17,028 nt of DNA from assembly GCA_035308345.1 (NCBI GenBank), contig DATGGW010000489.1, forward strand, positions 1 to 17,028. Direction: 5' to 3'. Of this stretch, positions 1-7,282 are shown one piece after another. Position 1 is the first letter of the stretch. Every line of letters begins with the position of its first letter. The translations under genes and the position numbers were made by a program. The stretch comes from CF-113 sp035308345 (lineage in GTDB: Bacteria; Chloroflexota; Ktedonobacteria; Ktedonobacterales; Ktedonobacteraceae). The notes beneath the pieces are model-generated. The model worked only from the letters and a program-made list of their open reading frames with translations. It was not told where the DNA came from and made no database searches.

Positions 1-6
1 CCCCGT

Positions 7-166
7 CCTGTAGGGACAATGGGCGGGGCAGAGCGGACGTGGAGGCCTTGTGCTTGTCCTCGTCCTGGTGAGTCGCCTATCACGAGATACCTAACGCTGT
101 CGCGATGCCAACAGGACAGGCACAAGGCCCCCACATCTGCCCCACGCCACCCACTGTCCCTACAGG
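7..166. repeat. Long imperfect inverted repeat, MITE-like or REP-like
   Basis: The left arm (7-60) and right arm (113-166) are reverse complements with a few small gaps and mismatches. Both ends read CCTGTAGGGACA outward in, and both inner ends carry GGCCTTGTGC followed by TGTCCT. The roughly 52-nt centre (61-112) is unpaired. The arms begin with the same GTAGGG head seen on other short palindromes in this window. It lies just past the 3' end of pheS, so its RNA could fold and act as a transcript end, although no T-run follows. No transposase is present, so a non-autonomous element is an inference. Confidence 0.75.
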
Positions 167-207
167 CTAGTGACGTATCTTCTGCCACCTCAACCTGGCG
201 CTTTGAA

Positions 208-1257
208 TCACACTCGCTCGAAAAGGCGCGCGTCGTTGGCAAAGAAGTAACGGATATCGTCGATGCCATATTTCTGCAGCGACATGCGGTCAGTCCCCAT
301 ACCGAAGGCGAAGCCGCTGAACTCGGAAGGATCATAGCCGCCGTATTCAAGCACGAGCGGGTTAATCATGCCAGCGCCCAGAAGTTCCAGCCAGCCGGTG
401 TATTTGCAAACGGGGCAGCCTTTGCCATTGCAAATGATACAGTCAATATCCATCTCTACGCTCGGTTCGGTGAACGGGAAGTAGCTCTTGCGGAATCGCG
501 CTTGCCGTCCCTGGCCGAACATCTGGTTAGCGAAGTTCATCAAGACGCCTTTGAGATCGGAGAAAGTGATACGCTTCCCAACGGCCAGCCCTTCCACCTG
601 GTAGAACATGGACTCGTGCGAAGCATCAACCGCTTCGTAGCGATATACCTTGCCGGGCAGGATGACGCGAATGGGTTCCGGCGCATACTCGCGCATGGCG
701 TGTATCTGGCCGGGGCTGGTGTGCGTGCGCAGCAGCAGGCCAGGTGTGGTGGTATAGAAGGTATCCCACATATCGCGCGCGGGATGGCCCGGCGGCATAT
801 TGAGCAACTGAAAGTTGTATTCATCGGTTTCCACCTCCGGGCTATCGTAAATCTGGAAGCCCATTTCAGCGAATATGGCATAGATATCACGCAAAGTGCG
901 CGTGGCGATATGCAGCTTGCCGAGCGTCTGCGGGCGACCCGGCAGGGTGACGTCCACGCTTTCGGCGCGGCGCATAGCCTCTAATTCTGCCTGGGCGATG
1001 GCATCCTGGCGCAACTGCAGCGCCTCTTCCAGCGCGACCTTGATTTCGTTCGCCACTTTGCCTACCTGCGGGCGTTCTTGCGGTGACAGGCCGCCTAGAT
1101 TGCGCAAAAGCGCGGTGAGCTGCCCCTTGCGACCCAGGTATTCGCCAAACCATGCCTGGGTTTGTTCGCTATTGTTGGCCTGCGCCAGGGCTACCTCGGC
1201 AGCCCTGCGTAGCTGTTCCAACTGCTGTACGATGTCCTCTCGCGTCGTATTTCCCAT
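208..1257 (-). CDS. pheS: Phenylalanine--tRNA ligase alpha subunit
   Basis: This is the catalytic alpha subunit of cytoplasmic phenylalanyl-tRNA synthetase (alpha2beta2), which charges tRNA-Phe with phenylalanine using ATP. At 349 residues it has normal length. The N-terminal coiled-coil region (about 1-90) precedes a class II aminoacyl-tRNA synthetase core. Motif 2 is visible around RKSYFPFTEPSVEMDI and motif 3 around GFAFGMGTDRMSLQKYG near the C-terminus. A CxxC pair set (CIICNGKGCPVC) in the segment before motif 3 looks like the zinc-type insertion found in some bacterial PheS proteins. The ATG at 1257 has an AGGAAGG ribosome site about 10 nt upstream. The T-box leader upstream with a Phe specifier independently supports the assignment. 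pheT is not in the window; the stretch beyond the stop holds an inverted repeat instead, so whether pheT follows outside cannot be seen. Confidence 0.97.
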   Translation of the reverse strand: MGNTTREDIVQQLEQLRRAAEVALAQANNSEQTQAWFGEYLGRKGQLTALLRNLGGLSPQERPQVGKVANEIKVALEEALQLRQDAIAQAELEAMRRAESVDVTLPGRPQTLGKLHIATRTLRDIYAIFAEMGFQIYDSPEVETDEYNFQLLNMPPGHPARDMWDTFYTTTPGLLLRTHTSPGQIHAMREYAPEPIRVILPGKVYRYEAVDASHESMFYQVEGLAVGKRITFSDLKGVLMNFANQMFGQGRQARFRKSYFPFTEPSVEMDIDCIICNGKGCPVCKYTGWLELLGAGMINPLVLEYGGYDPSEFSGFAFGMGTDRMSLQKYGIDDIRYFFANDARLFERV

Positions 1258-1288
1258 GTGACTGCTGCCTTCCTGGTTGTGTTTCCCA

Positions 1289-1309
1289 GGGCGACCGCAA
1301 GGGTCGCCC
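1289..1309. repeat. Short GC-rich palindrome in the pheS leader
   Basis: GGGCGACC at 1289-1296 and GGTCGCCC at 1302-1309 form a perfect 8-bp stem with a 5-nt loop. Read on the minus strand it is preceded by GTAC, close to the GTAGGG head of other hairpins here. It sits in the pheS mRNA between the T-box terminator and the ribosome binding site, so it would fold in every read-through transcript. It has no T-run and is probably a dispersed REP-like element rather than a terminator. Confidence 0.6.
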
Positions 1310-1343
1310 GTACCATATTCGAAGCCGCCTGCCCTGAAGAATC

Positions 1344-1388
1344 AAAAAAGCTGACAACATATTCGTCTCCAGGGACGAAGTTGCCAGC
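1344..1388 (-). terminator. Intrinsic terminator of the pheS T-box
   Basis: On the minus strand GCTGGCAAC pairs with GTTGTCAGC (one G-U). Above it TTCGTC pairs with GACGAA across a CCTGGA loop, with a TAT bulge on the 3' side, and six T residues follow immediately. The CGTCCC on its 5' side (1377-1372) is also complementary to the GGG and ACG of the T-box motif at 1394-1407. The terminator and antiterminator are therefore mutually exclusive, as in known T-box leaders. Confidence 0.9.
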
Positions 1389-1533
1389 ATACTCCGTGGT
1401 ACCACCCATCATTGAATGCAGGAACATTAAACTCGCAACAAGCGCGAATAATATGAAGCTGCCTGTATTCCACTTGGTTTGCCCGCTAACGGAGGCTTCC
1501 GGGGCTGTCTACCCATCTCGCTAATGCTCTGGT

Positions 1534-1557
1534 GGACGCGATTTATCGCGTCCCTAC
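1534..1557. repeat. GTAGGG-headed palindrome inside the T-box leader
   Basis: GGACGCGAT at 1534-1542 and ATCGCGTCC at 1545-1553 are perfect inverted copies around a 2-nt loop. On the minus strand the element is headed by GTAG, giving GTAGGGACGCG. It lies between Stem I and the antiterminator of the T-box and is unlike any standard T-box element. It most resembles a dispersed REP-like element that inserted where the RNA tolerates extra helices. Confidence 0.65.
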
Positions 1558-1719
1558 AAATCGATCAATGCATCGATTGTCAACAGCCAGCTCCGGGGCG
1601 AACTTCAGCCGATTGTTCCGCGAAAAGGTTTGCAGCCGCTGACCTTTTCTCTCTGTAGCCTTACTGCCAGCTTACTTTTCCCCATCGTTGCTTTTCGTTT
1701 TGCTCATTTGCTAACGCGT

Positions 1720-1748
1720 AGTATGCCAGATTTTATGCTCTCTGTCTA
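1720..1748 (-). promoter_or_regulatory. Candidate sigma-70-type promoter for the pheS leader
   Basis: On the minus strand TAGACA (1748-1743) is followed after exactly 17 nt by CATACT (1725-1720). These match the -35 and -10 consensus at 5 and 4 of 6 positions. Transcription would start near 1713, about 30 nt before the first T-box Stem I bases, which fits a T-box leader. This is by-eye evidence only. Confidence 0.5.
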
Positions 1749-1935
1749 GTGGGAATTTTCTGGTCTGGTGGAACCTTTTCTTGTTGAGACATGGAGAGGC
1801 GGCCCTGCCAGTGTGGCTGCTTGCCAGGGTTTTCATCTCTGTGCGCCCGCGTTGTAGAATGAATGATACCTACGGACCGTGAGTATACCATTTACGCCGG
1901 AACGGCTTGCAATTCAGGAAAGGGAACATAACATC

Positions 1936-2703
1936 ATGGATATTGCGAACAAGGTTGCGCTTGTGACGGGCGGCGCGTCGGGCCTGGGAGGAGCCTGCGT
2001 GCGCATGCTGACAGCAGCAGGGGCGAAAGCGGTGATCGCCGATGTGAACAGCGAGACGGGCAATGCGCAGGCCGACGAAATTGGCAGCGCGGCTCTCTTT
2101 GTCAAAACCAACGTCACGGAAGAAGAATCCATGCAGGCTGCCATACGCGCGGCGGTGGAAACCTTCGGCGGCCTGCACATCTTGATTAACTGCGCAGGTA
2201 TTGGCACACCCGAAAGAGTGCTGGGGAAAAATGGGCCGCACAGCCTGGCTTCCTTCACCAGAGTTATTCAGGTGAATCTGATCGGCACGTTCAACGCTAT
2301 CCGACTGGCGGCGGCGGTTATGGCCGAGAATACACCCAACGAAGCAGGCGAGCGCGGCGTAATCGTCAACACGGCGTCGGTGGCAGCTTTTGATGGGCAG
2401 ATCGGCCAGGCAGCCTACTCGGCCTCAAAGGGCGGCATTGTGGGCATGACATTGCCCATCGCGCGCGACCTATCACGCAATGGTATTCGCGTCATGACGA
2501 TTGCGCCGGGTATCTTCGATACGCCGCTGCTGGGAGCTTTGCCAGAACCAGCGCGTATTTCGCTCGGGCAGCAGGTGCCGTTCCCACCGCGCCTGGGTAA
2601 ACCCTCCGAGTACGCAGCCCTGGCGAAGCACATCATCGAGAACGAGATGCTGAATGGCGAGGTGATCAGGCTTGATGGTGGGATACGCATGGGACCGAAG
2701 TGA
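1936..2703 (+). CDS. SDR family NAD-dependent dehydrogenase, 3-hydroxyacyl-CoA dehydrogenase type 2-like
   Basis: This is a 255-residue classical short-chain dehydrogenase. Cofactor motif TGGASGLG lies at 11-18, D36 ends the second strand (favouring NAD over NADP), and NCAG is at 85-88. The catalytic set is N114, S148, Y161 and K165 (YSASK). The C-terminal PFPPRLGKPSEYA and NGEVIRLDGGIRM segments are typical of the HSD17B10/3-hydroxyacyl-CoA dehydrogenase type 2 branch. Oxidation of 3-hydroxyacyl-CoA or a related hydroxy substrate in fatty-acid or branched-chain breakdown is therefore the likely role; substrate is inferred from family only. An in-frame GTG at 1879 would give 19 more residues. 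The ATG at 1936 is preferred because AGGAAAGGGA sits 10 nt upstream and the Rossmann strand starts at residue 7. No operon partner is seen. Confidence 0.93.
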   Translation: MDIANKVALVTGGASGLGGACVRMLTAAGAKAVIADVNSETGNAQADEIGSAALFVKTNVTEEESMQAAIRAAVETFGGLHILINCAGIGTPERVLGKNGPHSLASFTRVIQVNLIGTFNAIRLAAAVMAENTPNEAGERGVIVNTASVAAFDGQIGQAAYSASKGGIVGMTLPIARDLSRNGIRVMTIAPGIFDTPLLGALPEPARISLGQQVPFPPRLGKPSEYAALAKHIIENEMLNGEVIRLDGGIRMGPK

Positions 2704-2763
2704 TCGGCGGTCGGATGTATAATTCGGGCATTCTCTCATAGAGACGGTTGGAGGGGCAAGAAT

Positions 2764-3463
2764 TCACGCATGGGCATCCGGCCAAGAAAGCCTTTGCAAA
2801 AGCTGCGGCAGCATCTTCCCATAATCGGCAATCAAAGCTGGAATATCGTTTGGCAAAGCGGCCCAGAAGAACTCGAACATGATCGACGCTGACTCCTGGC
2901 CATCAGAAGGACTGGTCTCTGCGTGGCGCCAGGTTTCAGGAGGGTTGCAGTTGCTATGAGGGCAGTTCTCCGTGCTGGACGCGCACAAGCAGCCTTGTCC
3001 AGGCTAGAAGCTGGGGCATTGAGACCGGCAGCGCGAACGCGTAGGGCTGGTCATGGTCACCACTCTCCCTCATTTCCACCTCCCAGCGCCTCCTCTCCAA
3101 TGGACTCAAGCCCTTTTCCTGGAAAAAAGCTTCGGCAGGGATGCTTTGTGTCACCAGTGAGGGAAGCGTTATTGTGCTCACCCTCCTGCTCGGCTGCTCT
3201 TGCGTCCTGCCTCTTGTGCCTGCTCGCTTGCTGCCAAACGAGTAAATCCTTCTCTCGCTCAGAAATTGTTCTGCTGTGACCGGAGTGGTCGGGAGGCCGT
3301 TGTTTTCTAGCACCAGCAACTCGTCCATCTCCTGACGAGAAGAGGTCATGAAGACGCGCAGGTGATCCTGCGGAATAGCGCTATAGAGTCGAAGGAGCTG
3401 GAAGAGCGCCTCCAAAGACGCCAGCAGCGTTGATTTCCACTTCCAACGGGCTTCATCATCAGC
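2764..3463 (-). pseudogene. Degraded hypothetical gene, probably frameshifted
   Basis: Two overlapping minus-strand reading frames look like pieces of one protein. The upstream piece is open from 3463 to 2954 and includes EALFQLLRLYSAIPQDHLRV and, near its end, LPVSMPQLLAWTRLLVRV. The downstream piece (2988-2764) includes IMFEFFWAALPNDIPALI and GKMLPQLLQRLSWPDAH. They overlap by about 35 nt in different frames, so one indel near 2955-2988 would join them. The upstream piece begins right after an in-frame TAG (3466-3464), with coding-like residues directly after it and no convincing start or ribosome site, so the 5' end also appears lost. I do not recognise the family. The alternative is two unrelated chance ORFs, which the amino-acid composition makes less likely but does not exclude. 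Confidence 0.45.
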
Positions 3464-3485
3464 CTAGATAGCTACTGGTGTTGCG

Positions 3486-3525
3486 ATGGGCAATGGCTGC
3501 CCATTAAAGGAGCAAGTATACTCCT
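3486..3525. other. Two small hairpins downstream of the cupredoxin gene
   Basis: ATGGGCA/TGCCCAT (3486-3492, 3498-3504) makes a 7-bp stem. AGGAG/CTCCT (3508-3512, 3521-3525) makes a 5-bp stem. Both lie just past the stop of the minus-strand cupredoxin gene and could mark the transcript end. Only two or three T residues follow the nearer hairpin, so this is not a convincing intrinsic terminator. Confidence 0.3.
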
Positions 3526-3535
3526 CCGACGCCTA

Positions 3536-3985
3536 CTAGGTAACTGTTACGGCGCCGACCATGTAGGGGTGGTACATGCAGTAGTACGGGAAGATACCCT
3601 TGGACGTCAAGGTATAGCGGAACGTCCCTCCCCCCGGATTAATCCACCCGCTATCCTTCATACCATTCCTGAAGGTCACGGTATGCCCGATGTTGCCGTT
3701 GTTGGTCCAGGTAACCGTCGTCCCGACCGGCACCTCGATATTGGCGGGTTGGAATAGTGCCAAAATCGTGATCGTGACGTGGGTGACACCGACCACGGGC
3801 GTCGGGGTTGGGCTTGCCGTGGGCGTGGGTGGTGCCGTGGGCGTAGGCGGTGCTGATGCCGTCGCATTGCCTCCACTACAGCTGACGAGCAGCACGACAC
3901 AAACGAGGAGAAGCATGACGAGAAAGAGTGGGTGTCGCTTTGTATGTACTGTAAACGCTATTGGGCCATGATCGCCTGTTGCCAT
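3536..3985 (-). CDS. Cupredoxin-domain lipoprotein, amicyanin/plastocyanin-like
   Basis: This is a 149-residue exported blue copper protein, probably an electron carrier or copper-binding protein on the outer face of the membrane. A basic N-terminus (HTKRHP) and hydrophobic stretch (about 20-34) lead to a lipobox LVSC with Cys36 as the lipidated residue. A Pro/Thr linker (about 46-63) follows, then a cupredoxin domain (about 68-149). The type 1 copper ligands are visible: His101 (GHTVTF), Cys136, His139 and Met142 in CMYHPYM. The C-x2-H-x2-M spacing matches amicyanin rather than plastocyanin. The start at 3985 is chosen because GGAGGAG lies just upstream and the lipoprotein signal begins there; a longer frame to 4123 adds 46 residues with no signal-like features. 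It lies on the same strand as, and 236 bp downstream of, the LuxR-type regulator. Confidence 0.92.
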   Translation of the reverse strand: MATGDHGPIAFTVHTKRHPLFLVMLLLVCVVLLVSCSGGNATASAPPTPTAPPTPTASPTPTPVVGVTHVTITILALFQPANIEVPVGTTVTWTNNGNIGHTVTFRNGMKDSGWINPGGGTFRYTLTSKGIFPYYCMYHPYMVGAVTVT

Positions 3986-4089
3986 AGAAACTCCTCCTTT
4001 CTGGGGATGGCTTCCTTTCTCGGGTGCATGGAAGCACGAAACACGAGAGACGTCACTGCTTCCAGTGTAATTGATGGACACGGCAGACG

Positions 4090-4163
4090 CATCACATGAA
4101 CATGCTATTTGCCCTCTCGTCATGAGTGACCGGAAACAGAGTGGATAGCATGTTCATGTGATG
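4090..4163. repeat. Perfect 19-bp inverted repeat with 36-bp spacer
   Basis: CATCACATGAACATGCTAT at 4090-4108 is exactly repeated in inverse at 4145-4163. It lies between the end of the LuxR regulator gene and the start of the cupredoxin gene, both on the minus strand. No T-run follows on either side, so it is not a standard terminator. It could be a pair of operator sites upstream of the cupredoxin gene, ends of a tiny mobile element, or a processing hairpin. Confidence 0.7.
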
Positions 4164-4221
4164 GACAGTTATGTAGGGGTTCGGAAGATGTTTCGATTGG
4201 CTCGGAGAGGAGCTCTTATTT

Positions 4222-6957
4222 TCAGGAGAGGTGATGTTCAATAGCATAACGAGCTGCGGCACTGCGTGAGGTGACTTCCAGCTTCCTGTAGATTGAACGC
4301 ACGTGGGCATTGGCAGTATGGAAACTAATAATGAGTTGTTCTGCGATCTGGGCGATCGTCAATCCCTGTGCCATTAAGCGCAGCACTTCGACCTCACGTT
4401 GTGTCAGTCCAGCGGGGTAGGGTGCTGTTGGCTTCGCTGAAAGACCCTGTTGTGGCATCTCTGCCCGTTGAAGTGCTGCGATAGCTTGTTCGGGCGTCAT
4501 AGACCTTCCCTCCGACCAGAGTGTTGCAAACGCCTCTTCACCAAGTTGGGCACGTACGCTAGTGACTGTCTGCTCATACGCGGGGTTTTGGCCAGGAAGG
4601 AGAGGCATACTGCTCCCTTCACGCAAAGCTTCTGCCATGCCCCAGAGCGGTACTGCCCAATGCGAAGCAGCCTCCCAGGGTTGCTTGCCTACAAAAGGAT
4701 CGCCTTGCGGTCTCTCTACAGCTCCCTGCGCCACTACTATACTTCCCAATCCCTCCAGGCAAGTGGCGAGGAGTTCTCTGTCGTCCAGGAGTCTGAGGAC
4801 CTTGAGCAATTTTTCGTACATAACACGTGCTACCGCACTGTCCCAGCGCGCGAAGGCCACCCATCCCAGGCAGTAGAGGCCCCAGCGAATATTCCAGCGA
4901 TCTTCCACCTGCCTGCGTATCAGCAAAGCCTCTTCGAGCAGTGCATGGGCAGCAGTCTCGTTGCCCTGCTGGAGGGTCATGAACCCCAAGAGACCGAGGG
5001 AGAAGGCAAGACCCCACTTGAAGTGGATCTCTCTCGAGATGGTCAGACTCTCCTCTATCAGGGAGCGCGCTACCGTCTGCCCCCCTTCCGAAAAGGTCAA
5101 CAGCGCCAGGTGGAAGAGCGAGAGTGACATGTCCCTGCGATCGTTTGCTCGTCTGGAGTGTGCCAAGCACTCCTCTGCAAAGGAGTGCGCCCTGGCATAC
5201 CCACCTTGTACGATGGCCACACGTACGAAGTTATCAAGTGTCACAGCGAAGAGATACATGATCCATTCATCAACCGCCTCGCTATCAGGTATATCGGGGA
5301 TGCCGAATGTGCTCCATTTGTCCCACGCCTCCCTGATGTATGCCAGAGCCTCTTCAGTCAGTGAAGATGCCAGGGCATAGTCGCCCCGTGCTAAGGCGAT
5401 CTGCCCTAACTTTTGCAGAGCTATACCGGTACCTCCTGCATCTGCAAGTTTCCGATACAGCAGCTCGCTCTGCCTGAGCAGAGCTTCTGCTTGATCAAAG
5501 TCATTTTGCAAGAGCATCAGCGTCCCAGCAGAGATAAGCCCTCTCGCCCGCCCTAAGGTGACACCATCCTCACTGCGAGCCAACGCTCGCTCCAACCAGC
5601 GACGCCCTTCACTCACGCGTCCGCTCACCATCCAGAATTGGTTGAGTGCCAGGCTCAACCGTAAGAGCCTTTCCACACTCGTAACCTCTCCTTGTTCCAC
5701 CGACCAATGCAGCGCTGCCCGCAGGTTTGCATACTCCTGCTCTAGCTGGGCGTACCACCGCCAATGCTCTGCACCAAAGGTGTTCTGCCACGCCTGCTCC
5801 AGCAGCGAGAGGTAGTATGCAGCATGCGCATGCTGGGTGGCCTCCATCTCCCCGCTGGCTGAGAGCGCCTCCAGCCCAAACTCGCGGATGGTCTCCAGCA
5901 TCACCAGGCGCGGCTCAGCGCCCTCCTGCCATACCCGTTGCAGCAGGCACTTATCCAGCAAGGACGCGACCCCGTCCAGGACGTTGGCTGAGGCGTCATC
6001 GAGCGCAGCGCAGATGGCTTCCACTGCCGAAAGCTGACAGCCCCCCACAAAGACGGAGAATCGGCGGAACAGCCGCTGCTCCTCTGGAGTGAGCAGGCTA
6101 TAGCTCCACTCAAGCGTGTTGCGCAACGTCTGCTGTCGTGCAGGCACATCGCGTCTCTTACTCATCAGGGCGGCCAGTCGATGCTCCAGTCGTGCCAGCA
6201 GAGCCTGAGGTGAGAGCAGGTTGAGGCGGGCTGCGGCCAGCTCAATGGCAAGGGGCAACCCGTCGAGACGGGTACAGATCTCTGCAATAGCCCGTGCATT
6301 GGTGCTGGTCAACTGAAAGTCGGACGTGATCGCCAACGCGCGTTGCAGGAAGAGCGCTATTGCTGCATAGCGCGGTAAGGTCTCAATGCCAGGAAGCTGC
6401 GTGAGGTCGGGCAACGGGAGCGGCTGCACAGAGAAGTCGTATTCGCCCTGAATCCGCAACACCATACGGCTGGTTACGAGCGCTTTCACTTTGGGGCACG
6501 AGCCGAGCAGTTCCACCACAAGAGGTGCTGCTGCTACTACTTGCTCAAAGTTGTCGAGCAGCAGCAAGAGTTGCTTCTCTCGCAGGGAAGCTATCAGGCG
6601 CTCAAGTGGCGCATCTCCAACAGTTAGGTCGAGCGACTTGGCAATAGTAGGGATGACGAGATCGGGGTCGCTGATGGGGGCCAAAGAGACGAAGGAGACG
6701 CCATCGGCGAAGTCATCGAGAATCTCAGTCGCTATTTGCACGCCCAGGCGCGTCTTTCCGACGCCACCTGGGCCAGTGAGCGTCACTAAACGCACCTCTG
6801 GACGCTGTAGCAAAGCGCACACCGCCTGCACCTCTTGCTCACGACCGATCAGCGGGGTGAGATAGGCGGGGAGATTGCTAGTTGCTGCTCGCTCAGGTGC
6901 AGCGGATTGCCCTGCAGGCAGGATGAACATGGTTCTCTGCTTTGCCGACCTCTCCAT
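4222..6957 (-). CDS. LuxR-family transcriptional regulator with NB-ARC ATPase and TPR domains
   Basis: This is a 911-residue STAND-type regulator. After a short tail, an NB-ARC-like ATPase starts at about residue 34 (LTPLIGREQEV). Its P-loop GPGGVGKT is at 62-69 and Walker B LLLLLDNFE at 130-138, with a GLPLAIELAAARL motif further on. A long helical TPR-like region fills about 380-800. The C-terminal 61 residues (851-911) are a LuxR/GerE helix-turn-helix beginning LTQREVEVLRLMAQGLT. Such proteins bind ATP and an unknown ligand or partner, then activate transcription. The ATG at 6957 is chosen over a TTG at 6984 because GGGGAG lies about 9 nt upstream of it. Target genes are unknown; the same-strand cupredoxin gene is next downstream. 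Confidence 0.93.
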   Translation of the reverse strand: MERSAKQRTMFILPAGQSAAPERAATSNLPAYLTPLIGREQEVQAVCALLQRPEVRLVTLTGPGGVGKTRLGVQIATEILDDFADGVSFVSLAPISDPDLVIPTIAKSLDLTVGDAPLERLIASLREKQLLLLLDNFEQVVAAAPLVVELLGSCPKVKALVTSRMVLRIQGEYDFSVQPLPLPDLTQLPGIETLPRYAAIALFLQRALAITSDFQLTSTNARAIAEICTRLDGLPLAIELAAARLNLLSPQALLARLEHRLAALMSKRRDVPARQQTLRNTLEWSYSLLTPEEQRLFRRFSVFVGGCQLSAVEAICAALDDASANVLDGVASLLDKCLLQRVWQEGAEPRLVMLETIREFGLEALSASGEMEATQHAHAAYYLSLLEQAWQNTFGAEHWRWYAQLEQEYANLRAALHWSVEQGEVTSVERLLRLSLALNQFWMVSGRVSEGRRWLERALARSEDGVTLGRARGLISAGTLMLLQNDFDQAEALLRQSELLYRKLADAGGTGIALQKLGQIALARGDYALASSLTEEALAYIREAWDKWSTFGIPDIPDSEAVDEWIMYLFAVTLDNFVRVAIVQGGYARAHSFAEECLAHSRRANDRRDMSLSLFHLALLTFSEGGQTVARSLIEESLTISREIHFKWGLAFSLGLLGFMTLQQGNETAAHALLEEALLIRRQVEDRWNIRWGLYCLGWVAFARWDSAVARVMYEKLLKVLRLLDDRELLATCLEGLGSIVVAQGAVERPQGDPFVGKQPWEAASHWAVPLWGMAEALREGSSMPLLPGQNPAYEQTVTSVRAQLGEEAFATLWSEGRSMTPEQAIAALQRAEMPQQGLSAKPTAPYPAGLTQREVEVLRLMAQGLTIAQIAEQLIISFHTANAHVRSIYRKLEVTSRSAAARYAIEHHLS

Positions 6958-7039
6958 AGTGCCAACTCCCCAGGAGTAACACAAGTATAATATGCTCTTT
7001 CTGTAGACACCGAGAACGCAATGCTGAACTCCGCCTGTT

Positions 7040-7045
7040 ATTATA
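7040..7045 (-). promoter_or_regulatory. Candidate -10 element for the LuxR-family gene
   Basis: A perfect TATAAT lies on the minus strand 83 nt upstream of the ATG at 6957. No good -35 hexamer is seen at 16-18 nt spacing, so an activator or another sigma factor may be needed, or the match is chance. A second AT-rich -10-like stretch lies nearer the gene at about 6985-6993. Confidence 0.3.
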
Positions 7046-7116
7046 CCTCATTTTCTTTCATGAAGCTGGTGAGCCATCGCCCTCTTTCATCGCACCATGC
7101 GACAGCCTCAATATAA

Positions 7117-7144
7117 AGGGGGCACCGTAGATATGGTGCCCCCT
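7117..7144. repeat. 10-bp GC-rich palindrome of the GTAGGG type
   Basis: AGGGGGCACC (7117-7126) and GGTGCCCCCT (7135-7144) form a perfect 10-bp stem with an 8-nt loop. Read on the minus strand the element begins GTAGGGGGCACC, the same head as other palindromes in this window. No T-run follows. It lies in the spacer upstream of the LuxR-family gene with no gene ending next to it, which favours a dispersed element over a terminator. Confidence 0.65.
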
Positions 7145-7282
7145 ACACCTGGTCATAGACCACCTAGTCATAAACTCACCCTCCTACATATGCTTCTATA
7201 TTGAACCTATGGAAGCAGCATCCAGGACACTGCTTCTTATCTGATGCCAAGCAACAGAGGGCGATACCTATTCTGCAACTAT

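Larger units (their letters stand above)
1344..1712 (-). promoter_or_regulatory. T-box riboswitch leader, tRNA-Phe specific, controlling pheS
   Basis: The conserved T-box motif GGGTGGTACCACGG lies at 1407-1394. Its TGGT would pair with the ACCA end of uncharged tRNA-Phe. The antiterminator forms by GGG and ACG pairing with CGTCCC at 1377-1372. Upstream, Stem I features can be seen: AGTA (1665-1662), AGAGAG (1654-1649), and an AAAAGG/CCTTTT helix with a purine-rich apical loop. A TTC triplet follows TGAAG at 1602-1600, in the position expected for the specifier codon, and TTC is a Phe codon. Uncharged tRNA-Phe should stabilise the antiterminator and turn on pheS. The full Stem I pairing was not resolved by eye. 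The distance from specifier to T-box motif (about 190 nt) looks long, partly because of an inserted palindrome at 1534-1557. Confidence 0.92.

Noticed and set aside
19..984. 321-codon plus-strand open frame over the pheS region
   Set aside because: It is antisense to a clear pheS, has no recognisable domain, and its start lies inside the inverted repeat.
1788..1834. CCCTG...CAGGG hairpin followed by TTTT upstream of the SDR gene, considered as a terminator
   Set aside because: The stem is only 5 bp with a long loop, and no plus-strand gene ends before it.
2923..3279. 118-codon plus-strand frame after the SDR gene, with a TATAAT at 2716-2721
   Set aside because: The peptide is rich in Pro/Ser/Cys with no domain, no ribosome site was seen, and the minus strand here has better coding character. 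The TATAAT has no -35 partner.
3780..3870. GGGCGTGGGTGGTGCC-like tandem repeats, considered as a minisatellite
   Set aside because: They simply encode the Pro/Thr linker of the cupredoxin lipoprotein.
4450..5127. 225-codon plus-strand open frame
   Set aside because: It is a shadow of the TPR region of the LuxR-family gene on the minus strand, with Ser/Arg-rich composition and no ribosome site.
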